Shown here in pieces: positions 23,017 through 35,461 of a stretch of 64,000 bases of DNA. Source of the stretch: Lingula anatina. Lineage: Eukaryota > Brachiopoda > Lingulata > Lingulida > Lingulidae. The DNA is taken from NCBI RefSeq assembly GCF_001039355.2, contig NW_019773736.1:747073-811072 (forward strand), given 5' to 3'. Positions within the stretch are counted from its first letter, which is position 1, and each line of letters opens with the position of its first letter. The notes under the pieces are model-generated. The model made no database searches. It was not told the DNA's origin and saw only the letters and a program-made list of their open reading frames with translations. Made by a program: the position numbers and the translations under genes.

Positions 23017-26000
23017 CTAGTAGTCTCCTTCAAAGTCATGAACTATAATATCTTCATAGTATTCCTCCTTTGCAGTAACACTACCTGATAAAAAGAGATT
23101 CAACTGTTTAAAGCATGACAAGACCATGTTGATATAAATACGTGGAACACAAAGTAAGTTGTGGTTAAATGAAAACAAAGCAACAAAAATAGCCATAGAC
23201 ATCATCCAATTTATACGCCAGAATAACAATATTTCTGAAGACATACATAGCATGCAGTGTACGTGGTACTGTAATCTTGTTTGTAAGTTTGATTTATTCA
23301 AGAACAGTTCAAGAAAAATATGATTTTAAATTTTGATAGCCAACTAGTACAAGAACATTAAGAAAAGCACGTGAAGGATATGGTTTGAAAACTTGTTGAT
23401 TAAGAAGAGATTGTAAGTGCATTTGCAGTGTGTTAAAGGAAACTTACTGTGCTTTATTATGATTCTGAAAAGAACAAAGGAAAGGGTTCAAGCAATATGT
23501 ATGTCTCAAGGTAAAGTGTCCTTTTACAATGATAATTCGACTTACAACACATTCTACTAAGGAAAGGAATGATTAAAATAATAGTGCAAAAAGAATTAGT
23601 GAAATACAGAAATATTTATAAATCTACTTAAAGCGTTAAGACAGATGGTCTTCAACCCTTGCCAGAATTTATTTTCTTAATTACTGATAAAACCTACAAA
23701 CAACAAAACTACCCTAAAAGGCAGTAAATGTCACCTATGTTTTGTTCTTGATTTTTTCCCTGTAAGGCAACAAGGACTCTCAATCCTTCAATTTCTTGTT
23801 TCAATTTGTGGTATTCCTGCAATCAAGTTGAAAATGTGCACTTCAAAGTTCACGTGAAGGTTTCATTAAAAAATTAATTGAATTTCTACAAAGGTGACAC
23901 TTTTTTTTCACAAAAAGAATGTTATTCTAAGAAAAGTGAATTAAAGGAATAAAAATATAAGTACTACTGACAACTGATTTTTATTATATTCTTTTTTTTT
24001 TCAAAATGAAAAAAAAATACTGCATTGGGCACTGGTTTTGTAAGTGAAAAATATACAATTGATCCCAGGAAACCCTTGAAGGGATAAAGCAGACACCTTG
24101 AATGCTCTTGTTTTTATGCTCAAAAATAGTACAAACTATGGATTTCATGCTACCTCCCCCTTAAAAAATGATCAGTCCATAAGTTTTAATTGTTATACAT
24201 GTTAAGCAATATGTTAAAAAAAATGTTACAGTTGCTGTTCTTGTACCAACTTATTAATTTTGTATGGCCTTATCTACCTAAAGCATGCAACCTGTTTGAT
24301 TCATATGAGACCTCCCTGTTTTAATTACAAAGCCATTATAGTCTTTATAAACTTACAACAAGACACTTATCCAAAGTATCCAAATTTTCACTGTTTGTTC
24401 CATCAGTTTCTTCTCCATTATGAGTACTATCCTCCTTCGATAATGATAGGTGGACTTTTTTTGACATATAAAACCCTGCTTCTTCAAATATGTGCCTCAA
24501 TTCTTTATTGTATCCCTAAAAATGATCAAATATTAAAATATTACTATTACAAAGGCAGTTTACCTAGGGCAAGGATGAAACTGAAAAAGTTGGAAACATG
24601 GCATGGGGTCATTGGCTCTCAAAAAGTTTGAAATCTGCCGATAGTTTGAAAAATCTTATCCCTGTTAGGTACCTTTAAAATAAATAAACAGGTATTATTG
24701 CAATTAAACAATCAGCATAAAATGGCCAGTTCATTCTCTAGCCAAGACTATCTGCCACTGACAACAAGGACAATATAGCTTTACATTCTTTTAAATGCAA
24801 ATGCTAACAATGTGAGTTTTAACATTTAAATTTTAAAAAACTATAACGCTAAATCAAAATTGTCAACCTTTGATGTCACTTCCTCATTGAGAAAATCTCC
24901 CTCCAGCAAGTTCCACTTCTCCCTGAGCTCAGGACTCAGCACTGGGTACACCAACATTGAATGGTCATGACACACCAGTGGCGTGGAAAAGTTTAACAGG
25001 TATTTACAGGTCTCTGGTTCGGTTACTTCAGTGATTTCATTTGTTTTGCCACAATGAAAAATAACCTGAATAAAAAAGATATTGTTTAGTGTGAAAGATA
25101 TGCATGGTGTTACTCCATTTCTCTTTTTGTTGTTGTCGATAAACATAAAGGATATAACTGTATGTTCTGTAAGTTCTATTACATTGGATATTCAATCTTT
25201 CTTGGCACGTTGAAAAGTACTTGAAATTTTCACTTATTTTATTCATTGAATTTAGTGTTAATGCTTCTTAAATCATATTGTTTCCCAATTTTCTCTTTTT
25301 ATGTTTAAGAGATTGTAAGTAGAATTAAAATTTTAAGTTAAGTTTGAAATTTGTCTTACTTTTACAGATCTGTGCAAGTCTCCACAGTCATCACCATTTT
25401 TCATTAACATGGCAATAAATGTGTTGTTTTTAATCTCCCACTCTTCCCAAATTCTGAAATCAAATTCTTAAATTATGAGTAATCAGGAAAATATTCAACA
25501 ATGTAAATATTCACTTTCAAAAGCCATGCACTAAACATCAAATTTCCATAAAGCTGAAACTTGCCCTCATAATGATTACAGATAAATGGATAACAACAGT
25601 TCGTTTGGCTAAAACTTTCCTGGGGTATGATTTTCCCACATATGGCTTTTTTCTAAAAAGTTTTTTTTTTTTTGGTAAAAATCTTGTTAGAGATTATTAC
25701 CAAGGTATAGCCATTTTTGAAGGTCCACATGGTCTGATGGTAAGCCCTCATTCCAGAATAATTGGTGTGAGAACTGCTGTTTAGGTGGGAAAATGGAATT
25801 TATTATATTTCTACGAGTTGTTTACAATATTTTTATTGTGATTCTCATATGAACAGCTGTTATTCCTTTGAATTTAGTATGCTGAATATATTGTCCTTAC
25901 CCTAGAATTCCACTATATGGGTTCCACCTTAATGCAAGTTCATGCTGAGTTAGGTTGATAAATGGGCAGAATTCATATCTATAACTGAAAAATGAAAGGC

Positions 26001-27339
26001 AACTTAGTTAGAAAATGATATTAAAAAGAAAAAATCAGTAAGAAGTTTATTTATTAAATTAACTTCATCTAGATGCAGTGTTGTATAATCCAATTGTTTT
26101 TTATTGGGCCATCTTGCTATGAAGCATCATCTTAAATTACATTTGACTGAAAAAATATTCAAAAATTTACCCAAGCAATGAATTAAATAGGTATATTAAA
26201 CTTTAATAAAATTTCAAACATTTTGTAATTAAAACTTATTTAAGATACATTGAGATGGTACTGATAAATTATATACAAAAACATGATGTTTACTTTTCAT
26301 CTAATTTTTCAAAACATTTTCCATAAAGTCTTTTCAGATGTGGTGGTCCTGAAAAATTGGCAGGTTTCACCTTTGGAGTAAGTGAATGAGTTTGAGAATC
26401 TTGACCATAGCTGCTTCTGAAAACGTAAATTATTTAATGGTATCAATAACTTCATAAAAGTATGACTCAATGGAATATATGAAATCAGGAAGAAGTAGCA
26501 ATGTAAACCTCATGGGAAACAGAACTAAATTATTAATCAAAAATAGTAGTATTAAACATTGAATGCAAGTGCATGGATAATTTCTTATCAAGGAATATTT
26601 GATTTTTTGTGAATATTTCAGATAGGATATCTATAATGTGTATATGAAATATAATAAGCCATTTCTAGTCTACAAAGCAGTATATAAAATCAACCAAAAA
26701 CAAACATCTAAATGATATGGTTCATGTTTTTTACCCAAAATTTGATGGCTCTTCAACAATTTTCATAGAGATCTTTTCTAACTGTCCCCCTGAAACAACA
26801 AAAATAAAGACGTCTGTATTGAAAAATTCAGGCTGCCAAATTTCAACAAAAATAGATGCAAAAATTGGTGTTACAAGTAACAATATGTTGACTTTCAAAA
26901 CATTTACAAACACTAGATAACAAACATTTTATATGTATCTGTACTTATGCTTTTATTCCCCAAACAATTATTTGGTGTAAACATGAAGACAAAAATAAAA
27001 TGTCGGTTGAAGGCTTAGCTAATAGGCAATTTCTCCCAAAATACCAAACATTCTATATTTCACCTAAAAATTGGCCAAATTTCTTAATTAAACGAATGTA
27101 TATTTCCGTTTCAAATAAGACACCTGCACACCCCCCCCCCCCCCCATAGTATTATTGCACCTCCCCTTTTGCATAGAAATGGGCTGATGCTTATGCTTTT
27201 GTAATGATATTATCGAAACCAGCAAGAAAATTGATATTAACGATATTATACTTAAACATTTAAGCCAAGGGCGATTACCTTTAAAAGATAAATATAACAC
27301 AAATATGCACAAAATCGTATTCACATCCTGCGCCATCAC
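23017..27339 (-). CDS. GNPTG: GNPTG, N-acetylglucosamine-1-phosphotransferase gamma subunit (9 exons)
   Basis: GNPTG is the Golgi accessory subunit that helps GNPTAB tag lysosomal enzymes with mannose-6-phosphate. Minus-strand exons in transcript order: 27339-27279, 26789-26735, 26416-26294, 25984-25901, 25453-25366, 25065-24868, 24515-24357, 23816-23735, 23084-23017. They total 306 codons with stop, giving 305 residues, the length of the human protein. An N-terminal signal peptide ([19 protein letters not shown]) precedes [10 protein letters not shown]. The MRH (mannose-6-phosphate-receptor homology) domain has six Cys at about 73, 86, 131, 142, 157 and 169, with [17 protein letters not shown] and [17 protein letters not shown]-glycosylation sequons lie at about N90 and N117, in positions like those of the vertebrate protein. 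A Lys/Glu-rich C-terminal helix ([15 protein letters not shown]) forms the DMAP-interaction-like tail. Two Met codons compete for the start (27339 or 27336). Exon 6 has a weak donor (GTTGAC), but the phase and homology support it. Confidence 0.95.
25584..25869. mobile_element. MITE family copy B, in GNPTG intron 4
   Basis: It runs from TAAATGGATAACAACAGTT to ATGAACAGCTGTTATTCCTTTG, with TTTCCTGGGGTA, ATTCCAGAATAATTGG and ATGGAATTTATTATATTTCT in common with copies C and D. It lies wholly within an intron, between exon 4 (low end 25901) and exon 5 (high end 25453). Confidence 0.75.
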
Positions 27340-28031
27340 GTCACCTTTTGTTGATATCTCGCATGTTCACACGCTCTAGGTGAGTTGTCCAACCTGTTAA
27401 CACGAGCCAATATGAAATATTTAGGTAAACAACACGCTTTATTTTGTACAACCAACTATTCGTTGCCTTTGTGGGATCTTTTGGTCGTAAGACTGTCCAT
27501 TTTTTAATAACTTAACAAGATAATCACGTGACTGAAATTCGGTATCCAAGATGGCAGCGCCCATGAAAATCACACACATCGTATACTGCCGTTGCAATCA
27601 CGTGCGCTTGCTCGTTTACTAGTTACTGTTCTGATTGCCCGATCCCTATTATTCACTCTAGCATAGACACGGGGAAAATCCTCTTTTCAGCAAATGACAT
27701 AGAGTACTGCCGACGGTAAATCCCCAAATGTTTTTAATGACACTAATTTGACAGGTGCCATGTCCTTACGGCTTATCTGTACCAGTACATTAACCTTAGA
27801 CTAGTGACTGTGTCTTTCTCGATACTTACCACATTGAAGGACTTTTTGGCTTGTCTGTCAAATATAGAGATGAAGAAATTGGGCTTGATCCAGAAATGGT
27901 TGCATTTGAGCTTGCATTTCGAAATCGGTTGCTTGAATTTAAAAGTTTGATTTAAAGTAAAAACATTTGGCTGATGCATTTACTCATGTATTTGATTTGT
28001 GTATATCCTTTAGTTTTAGGTATATGAAAAA
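27340..28031. promoter_or_regulatory. Head-to-head GNPTG/TSR3 promoter region
   Basis: Only 692 bp separate the two start codons, so the genes probably share a bidirectional promoter. Two CACGTG-type E-boxes are present: TCACGTGAC at 27524-27532, a near match to the TFEB/CLEAR element of lysosomal genes, and TCACGTGC at 27598-27605. CAAGATGGCAGC at 27547-27558 resembles a YY1 site, a common start-site motif in housekeeping genes. No TATA box stands out. Confidence 0.6.
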
Positions 28032-30521
28032 ATGCCTGGAAAGCACAAACATGGCAATAAACACATTGCCTCATCAAACAAGCGCAATCAGCAGAGACAC
28101 AAGAAGTATGGTGAAGACAGGTTCTCTCAGGATTTGAGAGATTCTTTGGATGGTAAGTTAATTGTAAAAGTCACAGTGCACCAGTCTGTTTCAAAGGGGT
28201 GCATCTCAATAGTTTAAAGGTTCTTTGAGACACAGTACATAGTGTAATATAGGTGTTCTACTAATATATGCACATATCCAAAAGGAGATTTGATATTGAA
28301 AAGGATTTTCTTTGGTGCTGTTGAATATGTCTTTAATATAAATTTTCTTACAAATAAATCTATCTTCAGACCAACAAATCTTTTGAACTAAAAACCTTCT
28401 AACTTTCTTATCAGTTTCAGACCTATTAATCTGGTATTTGTTTTAACTTGTACACTTGTGCATGTTCTGTTCTATAAGACACAGAAGACCCAACTGGCCA
28501 TGTGAAGTTCCCATTCCCAGTAGCCATGTGGGATTTAGAACATTGTGATCCAAAAAAGTGCAGTGGAAAGAAACTGTCAAGACTGGGATATGTTAAGACA
28601 CTTCGTTTGCAGCAAAGATTCAGTGGAATAATATTGACACCTATGGGGACACGTTGTGTGTCTCCAGAGGATAGGTGATTGTTCATTTTATTACTGATTT
28701 AATGCCTTGTTAGATTTGATTACGTTATTTAGATTCCATGCCATGTACATGACATGTATTATTTTAAAATCATGTTGGTTTTGATAACTATGCACATTAC
28801 AAAAAAGTTTCAATTCACCATATTACTTTGTAGAATGAATTTCCCTGGTTTTTCAATTTTCTTATCACAATGTTTCCAAAAAGGTTACAAGAATATTTTG
28901 TAGTGTCTGTATATAACACATTTAGAAAGCAAGCTTGTTTTGAATTTTTTTCTTCATCTTTTAACACATGGAACTTTTCATTCTGTGATTGCTTTTATTT
29001 CAATCAACAGGCAAATCATAACTGATCATGGTCTGGCTGTTGTTGACTGTTCTTGGGCTAAGCTTCAATCCACCCCCTTCAGTCAAATGAGAGGAGGTCA
29101 TCCTAGGTTATTGCCATATCTAGTGGCAGCAAATCCCATCAACTATGGAAAACCATGCACTCTGTCTTGTGTAGAGGCATATGCTGCTACATTGTACATT
29201 TGTGGTAAGATACAATTTATTTCTTTATTCATTTGTTTATTTTATTTTATTTATTAAAAATGTGTAAAGAATTTAAAATGTGTAAAGAACCAATGAAGAG
29301 TAGTAATGAAAAAAATTCATTTTTGACATCTTTGATAAGTGTAAGATACATTAATTATATTGACACCCTTCCAACTTGCCCCTGAAAAAAAGGTAACATA
29401 TTTGAAGAACAGTCATCAGTCATCTTCTTCATTTCCAGGTTACAAAGATTTAGGTTCAAGTCTCCTCAAACAATTCAAGTGGGGCAAAACATTTTTTGAG
29501 ATAAACCAGGATGTTTTGGACATGTATGCTGCCTGCAAAGATGGTTCAGAGGTTGTAAAGGCCCAGCAGGAATACTTGGAGAAAATAATGGCTGAAGATA
29601 AAGAGAGGGTTGATGAAGGCAAGTGTAGTTCTCAATGAAAAAGTGTGTTTGTGCCCTTAATTAATTGTGGATGAGACTGACTGACAAGTCTCCACTGGTT
29701 TTGAAATACAACTTCTGCAATAAATAATTTTCCCTTCTTGTTAAAACTGCTGATAGTTGTTTGCACAGGGGGATTTGTTTTGTTGCAATATTTGTTAAGG
29801 TTACACTGGATGATATTCATGATATTGAAATAACACATACATTTAATTTTCCAGATCCATTTGATATAGACTTAAGTAAAGAACACTTCAATCCCAATCG
29901 GGACTTTCCTCCTTCAAGGTAAACATATATATTTTAAGCAGTAGCCAAACCTGATTTGGATATGATGATGAGAACTAGGATTAAGTGAAATACAGAGATA
30001 ATGGATTGTAATTTTTTGTTGGGGAGGGGGGATCTTTGGTATGTGCTAGAATATTGGAAGCTCAGAATAATTTAGTTATTACAATTTTTTCCACAATCTT
30101 GTTTAAGTGTCCTTTGACAAAAAAGGATAGTTTAGTTTTGTCATTTTTTTAAAGTTATATTTTAGCACTTTTGTAATTAAACTTGACCGAAACACATAAA
30201 ATAAATGTTTCTCTTCCTTTCAGCTCTGAAAGTGAGGAGGACGAGGAGGAGGAAGAGGAGGGCAAAGAAGAAGATGATGAAGGCAATGACCCCATTACAT
30301 TTAATGAAGATGTTCAAAAATGTGGATGTGCAGGAACTATTGAGGAAAAAATTCTGCCAGCAGGGACAGACAGTGATGAAAGAAAGTACAATGATACATT
30401 AGAGAACAGACTTCAGCAAGACACGCCTTCTACTGATGCTGCCTTGGATACTTCAAAGGACTCCTCTCAAGAGGCCATGGGATCAGGAGCTGTTGGCAGA
30501 ATAAGCTCAGACCCACATTGA
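28032..30521 (+). CDS. TSR3: TSR3, 18S rRNA aminocarboxypropyltransferase (6 exons)
   Basis: TSR3 transfers the 3-amino-3-carboxypropyl group of S-adenosylmethionine to a hypermodified pseudouridine of 18S rRNA, a late cytoplasmic step in 40S maturation. Exons: 28032-28152, 28485-28674, 29011-29204, 29439-29618, 29855-29918, 30224-30521, in all 349 codons with stop. Family blocks are clear: [21 protein letters not shown] (in part), [62 protein letters not shown] basic start ([11 protein letters not shown]) and a long acidic tail (exon 6: [14 protein letters not shown]) flank the domain, as in other animals. The intron after exon 4 begins GC rather than GT (AAG|GCAAGT); only this site keeps the frame into DPFDIDL. 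Start chosen as the first ATG of the conserved N-terminus. Confidence 0.95.
29619..29854 (+). other. GC-AG intron in TSR3
   Basis: The donor reads GAAG|GCAAGTGTAG, a perfect GC-type donor context, and the acceptor is TTTTCCAG. The nearby GT at 29623 would give an early stop in exon 5. Confidence 0.8.
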
Positions 30522-33289
30522 CAGGCTTGGTGCATTCACCTGTGTCTAAAGAGATGGATGATAGACCAGGTCTTTGGTGGTGCTGAAAGGGATAAAATGG
30601 AAGAAAGAATCCATACCTACAGTGTATATTGTACAATCTAAATTTGAATTAAATATGTTGCATTAAAGTTCATTGTTTCACATTGTTTTCTTGAATATGG
30701 TGCTGTAGTAATGCATAACAATAAGTGAAATGTCTCAGCTTCGAAGTTGTGCTGAATTAGATAAATGTGAAAAAATCTTCATATATGATTAACTTATACT
30801 GGAATGGAACATGGCGGTGATGGGGAGTGGGGGGGGTTCTCGTGTATAGACTGACTGCATGGCAGTTTGGGTGAAAAAGCTTTTTACTGGCAGGTCTAGG
30901 ATGTCAAGAGGAGCTTTATCTATAAGGCTCTTATTAACTTTCTGTTCAGGGTGACAAAATTGATACATTATGTCATTAGGTTACAAATGCTATTTGATAA
31001 AGTTAATGAAATAATAATAATAAAGATTTTGTTTTGTTGACTTCATCTTTATTTTGTTTTATAAAGAAATTTATACGAATATAAAATTTCCTAAGGATTA
31101 TTCGCTAAGAAGACTAAACTACCTGTTTTAACTTAATTTCTTTGAAGTTGCATACAGTGCTGTCATTTATTAAGCTGTGTGAACCGCAAGTATGTTCATT
31201 GAAAATTTATGTATTCGTCATGCATTGCTGAACAGCCAAAGTACTAGTTACGTAATATAACTTTTCACCCATCCAAACTGAAAATTGCCACTTGATGTCT
31301 TTAACTTATTGAAATAATTGTATGAATGAAAAAACTTGGTAGAAGGTGAGAATGATTTAATGTCGTTTTTTAAATATTTTTTTTGTCTCTACAAGGTTAA
31401 CTCTTCGTTTTGGTGGGAAAATGCAATATAACTGATTTTCTTGGGGAAAACAACGGTGTTCCCATACTTTCCAATGGCTAATGAATCTGTTCTGACATTC
31501 AAAGTTAGTTGATTGTTTTTTAAGTATGTAATAAGTTTGTAATAATCTCTACGGAAAGAAGCCATCTATGAACGCCCACGTGTTACGATGGCAAGAACAG
31601 ATTTCAGAATAATTGCGGTAACCGCCGTTTTGATAGTAAAATGGAATTTATTATATTTCAACATGTATCTGTTGTTAACAATGTATTTATTAGGAAACTA
31701 TTAATGTCATTTGAAGAGATGTTATCCCTTTAAATGATATATTGGAGTCGTGCAGTGCATTGTGCTTGCTGTAGCTGATGCAAGGTTCGAAGTGCTTCGT
31801 TGAAGTCGTTAGTAATGAAATACGAGCTCACTGTTACCGTGGATAAAGAAAAAACAACAACAAAGTCTGTTGCTAACAGTATGGCAGTTTTATGGTGTAA
31901 TAAAACAATCTACCCAACAATTCTCCTATCTAACGGAAAAGGGGGAAAACATCCCGTGCCAAACACTTCACCTGTCTCTGACTGAAATACATCAGTCCGA
32001 GAAGTGTACTGTTAATAAGATAGTGGTCACAAATCTTAAACATGCGACATACAACCGAACAAGCAATAACAAAAGTGCCGTTCACGATATTCCAGACGGT
32101 TTGTGTTTTATACAAAGGTACATCGATCTAAATTAAATCTTAAGAAGAAACGAACAATATATGCTGACAGTGATAGTAAGGTTTATGCATACCCACAGGT
32201 ATCGTGTCCATAGTACATCTACAAGTATATATGTGAAATTGCTAACGCTTTATAATACTGCAATAACAACAGATCTCCAACCCAATATTTCTTCGAGGTT
32301 AGTAGCCCTCTGTTCACCAAACAAAAGGATTAATATACCAGTGTACGGTAGGTGGTCGCATATTGTGGATGACGTCAAAACACCGTCAGAAATCCAAGCG
32401 GGAGGTGTAAGTGCCTAGATAAAATATACGCATCTGGCAAAAGTGCCGGGCGCGTTTATAATGATAAAATCTGTGCGAGTTCCTAAATAAATGTACAATT
32501 CTGGTTTAAGGTTGCGTACTAATGCGAATTAATGAGAAACACATTTACGTTACCATCCATCATTTGACATCATGATATAAATTACCCACAAAATCACTTT
32601 TATCTCGCTCCTTATCTTTTACCCCAAAAGAATGAAAAAATCTTAATGTTTGATCCAGTCTGTGGGACAGCTATGTAGAAATTCAAAAGTGTCTCATTTC
32701 GTTCTCCTCCATAATCTTTTCCGTGAAAGAGTGCAAAAATTGGAGCCACAAGTAAAATGACATAGACTTTAAACGTTTGATTTGATCCTCTTCGTGTATT
32801 TTGACTTATTAGAGAGTTTTTAATAATAAATAAGGAATAAAATTTACACTGAAAGTCTCAACCACTGTCCGTTAACGGTATCACAAGCGTCAAACAAATG
32901 AGAATATGATAACAAAACCCAGACAGGTGAGCCAGTCAAGATAGTTGCTATATATTGTAGGCGTGTTGATTAATATGCACGTGCCACCGTTTTTAGCGGG
33001 AAACATCCGTACATTCTATAGGGCCTCGCATACTTATACCAGATCGACGTCAGAATCGGAAACAAATCTTCCCGTATAGCTGCCTGGAAGTATTTGTACA
33101 CAAAACTTGAGAGAGATCAAATTCCATCCACCTGGGCCTTTCATCCACTGCCGGGAAATCTGCAGTGATTTTCTCTATATAGCTTACATTGAATGCAGAA
33201 CTGACCGGCAAAAGGTTTATACTATATCACAGGTAGCTCAATACTTGTAAAAAGATGTACGGATAAAAGATGTACACCTTAGATTCCCG
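30522..33289. other. Intergenic region 3' of TSR3
   Basis: The first part is the TSR3 3' UTR, with an ATTAAA at about 30662. It then holds MITE copy C (31393-31731) and no supported gene. Short ORFs at 31800-32418 lack any family similarity. Confidence 0.5.
31393..31731. mobile_element. MITE family copy C (about 339 bp)
   Basis: It runs from AAGGTTAACTCTTCG to ATTTGAAGAGATGTTATCCCTTT. The interior shares TTTTCTTGGGGAAAACAACG, CCAATGGCTAATGAA, ACGATGGCAAGAACAGATTT, CAGAATAATTG and ATGGAATTTATTATATTTC with copies A, B and D. Confidence 0.75.
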
Positions 33290-33775
33290 TTAATCTTTAA
33301 AGTGTAATCCCTCGTCAAATGAGTCTGCAATGTCGTTAATAAAAAACTCCTCATCATAGTGAAGGCACCGTGATAAAACAATAGTTGCTTTGACAGTGAC
33401 GTCCCCAAAGACGTTTTTAGCATGGCGCTGGAGACGTTCCTTAAATCCCAATCTATATTCCTCTGCTTCTTCAAAAGTTAGGGGACGCGACATAAAGGTG
33501 TGCACGTCCCTGCCACCTTCGACGTAACGCCATATAATTTGCTGTGCCTGAGCGCTGGTCATTCTCCCAGCAACCAAAGGTATAGCATTGATTAAGCGAG
33601 GCAGTTTCTTGAAGCAGCTCTGTGGAAGCTGATGTTCACCGTATACGGTTGCAAACGTAACGTGCATCAGGTAGCAGTGCCGGTTGTCCCCTTGGTTCCT
33701 ATAACAGTTCACTAGCTGGCCTGCCTCTTTGGGGGTGATTGTGAACGGGGAATAAGTTGCCATGATCCCAGACAT
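33290..33775 (-). CDS. Unrecognised intronless ORF, 161 codons
   Basis: This open frame has the look of a globular protein rather than noise. Its composition is mixed, without low-complexity runs (for example LPRLINAIPLVAGRM, GGRDVHTFMSRPLTFEEAEEY, HAKNVFGDVTVKATIVLSRCLHYDEEFF). I recognise no domain. The start may be the first Met (33775) or the fifth codon (33763), which has a better context (ATCATGG). It could be a lone exon of a larger gene; overlapping minus frames upstream (33712-34017) show no clear continuation. No neighbour suggests a function. Confidence 0.4.
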   Translation of the reverse strand: MSGIMATYSPFTITPKEAGQLVNCYRNQGDNRHCYLMHVTFATVYGEHQLPQSCFKKLPRLINAIPLVAGRMTSAQAQQIIWRYVEGGRDVHTFMSRPLTFEEAEEYRLGFKERLQRHAKNVFGDVTVKATIVLSRCLHYDEEFFINDIADSFDEGLHFKD

Positions 33776-34017
33776 ATGTTGATCCTATGTTTCGGATTTT
33801 TTCTAAAGAGTTTAACACCGAGGATGATTTCTGAATAAAGTGCTCCAAGGGCCTCTGTAATACAGCCGCGCTGTGGTGTTATTGCTACGAGTTCCAACTG
33901 GACTTGTGCTGAACAAATATAGCGGGAGTTTCCAGTATCGAAATAACTCTCACAGCTAGGGCCAGGTATGCGTTGTGATTGGAAGGAGCTGTATGCAGTT
34001 GCTGTTTCAGCGCCCAA

Positions 34018-35461
34018 TCGATTACTGCAGGCATTCTGCTAAATCTAAGATTTATATTCAGGTTTTACATATTTGAACAGCCTTTTGTTCCATTGAGTAA
34101 ATCTTAAGTGTGGGCACACACGAACGAGATAAAGCAGGGTCCCACACCGGCAACTGGACTTTTCAAAGGGCTCAGAAATCAAAACCCGCGTTGAACAGGT
34201 GAACAGCTTGCAGTGGATTAAAAAAATATCGGAATGCACTTGACTGACTTTCTTTAAGAGTCGGCCAGCGACATTATTTTGTCACCATTACACCCATGAC
34301 TTGCTCTCTGGGGCTCAATCTGACGATGAAAACAATCTAGGTCTTGTTTTCTTCGTAATGTTTTCTCTTTATGTAAATACCTTTCACCAGATAAATGTAA
34401 CTTTTGTTATGTTCTGAATGTAGTGTAATGTAATGTAATGTAATGTAATGTAATGTATTATACATGTATATTGCATTGCATTACATTTTGCATTGCATTG
34501 CATTGCATCGCATCGCATTATATAATATAATATAATATAATGTAATGTAATGTAATGTAATGTAATGTAATGTAATGTAATATAATATAATATAATATAA
34601 TATATTGAGATTGTATAACTGTCAGTCATTATAATGCCGGTGTGACAGGAATTGTAGTCCGGGAATAAAGTCCGGGGTGCCATGCGATTATTACAGGTAA
34701 GGGTAAGTGGGAGTATTGGGGTTAGTATATGGTGCGAATGCCACCTTTACAAAGTATTGGGGAACCAACTACGCTTCTTTGCGGACAACCATTCCAGCAC
34801 TTTTTAAGTTTTCCGAAAGTGAAAACTCAAATGCGACAGAGGTGCTCAGTAGTCATGCCATCACGTCAAAACGCAATTACCCACTTGATGAATGCGCTGT
34901 ACGTGTCATTTGCACCTGTAGGCCTGTGGCGCTGACAGATTTTCGATACATTATCTTTCTGAAATCAAATTTGATTTTCTAAAGTATGTTTACATAACAG
35001 TGTATCCATTGTAATATGATTAAATCAACGCCATCGATTGTGGCTGAAGAATTGTGTGAATTTGCTGAGGGCAGGTCAAGCGCTATGGATATGAATGTTT
35101 GTTATTCCACTTGGGCGCCAACATCAAAATAGCGCTCAATATCTGTATTAATGCACCCGAGGAATGACAAACAAGCCCCCTAAGTAAAATGATCCTGGGC
35201 AAATAATATCGGCCATTGATTGTATGCTTTCGTGCGTGAAGTACGGCGTAAAGGGCCGTAGGTAGCACAGAGAAATAGGAGCCACACAAAAGATGTGTTG
35301 CTAGCGCGGTGTTGTTACAAGCTGAAGCTTGAAGCAAAGGACGGTGTACATTGCAGTTAAAGATGGAGGAATGTAAAAAGAGACCAGAATATTGTAAATA
35401 TTAACACAGATTCGACAGAGACTCCGGAAATTGGGGTCCCATAAGATGGTAGTGTTTTAGT
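34018..35461. other. Intergenic region with pentanucleotide repeats
   Basis: There is no supported gene. The main feature is the composite (TAATG)n/(CATTG)n/(ATAAT)n array at 34425-34605, described separately. Confidence 0.5.
34425..34605. repeat. Composite pentanucleotide microsatellite
   Basis: Successive blocks read (TGTAA)n, then (GCATT)n with CGCAT variants, then (ATAAT)n, (TGTAA)n and (ATAAT)n again. Each neighbouring unit differs by one or two bases. The ORF over this array is an artefact. Confidence 0.95.

Noticed and set aside
24260-24631. 123-codon plus ORF
   Set aside because: It overlaps GNPTG exon 7 in antisense and shows no family similarity.
30205-30402. 65-codon plus ORF, Arg/Lys-rich
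   Set aside because: It is an alternative frame of TSR3 exon 6, whose acidic frame fits the splice phase.
34384-34683. Minus-strand 99-codon ORF
   Set aside because: It is pure translation of the pentanucleotide microsatellite (repeated Ile-Thr-Leu-His-Tyr).
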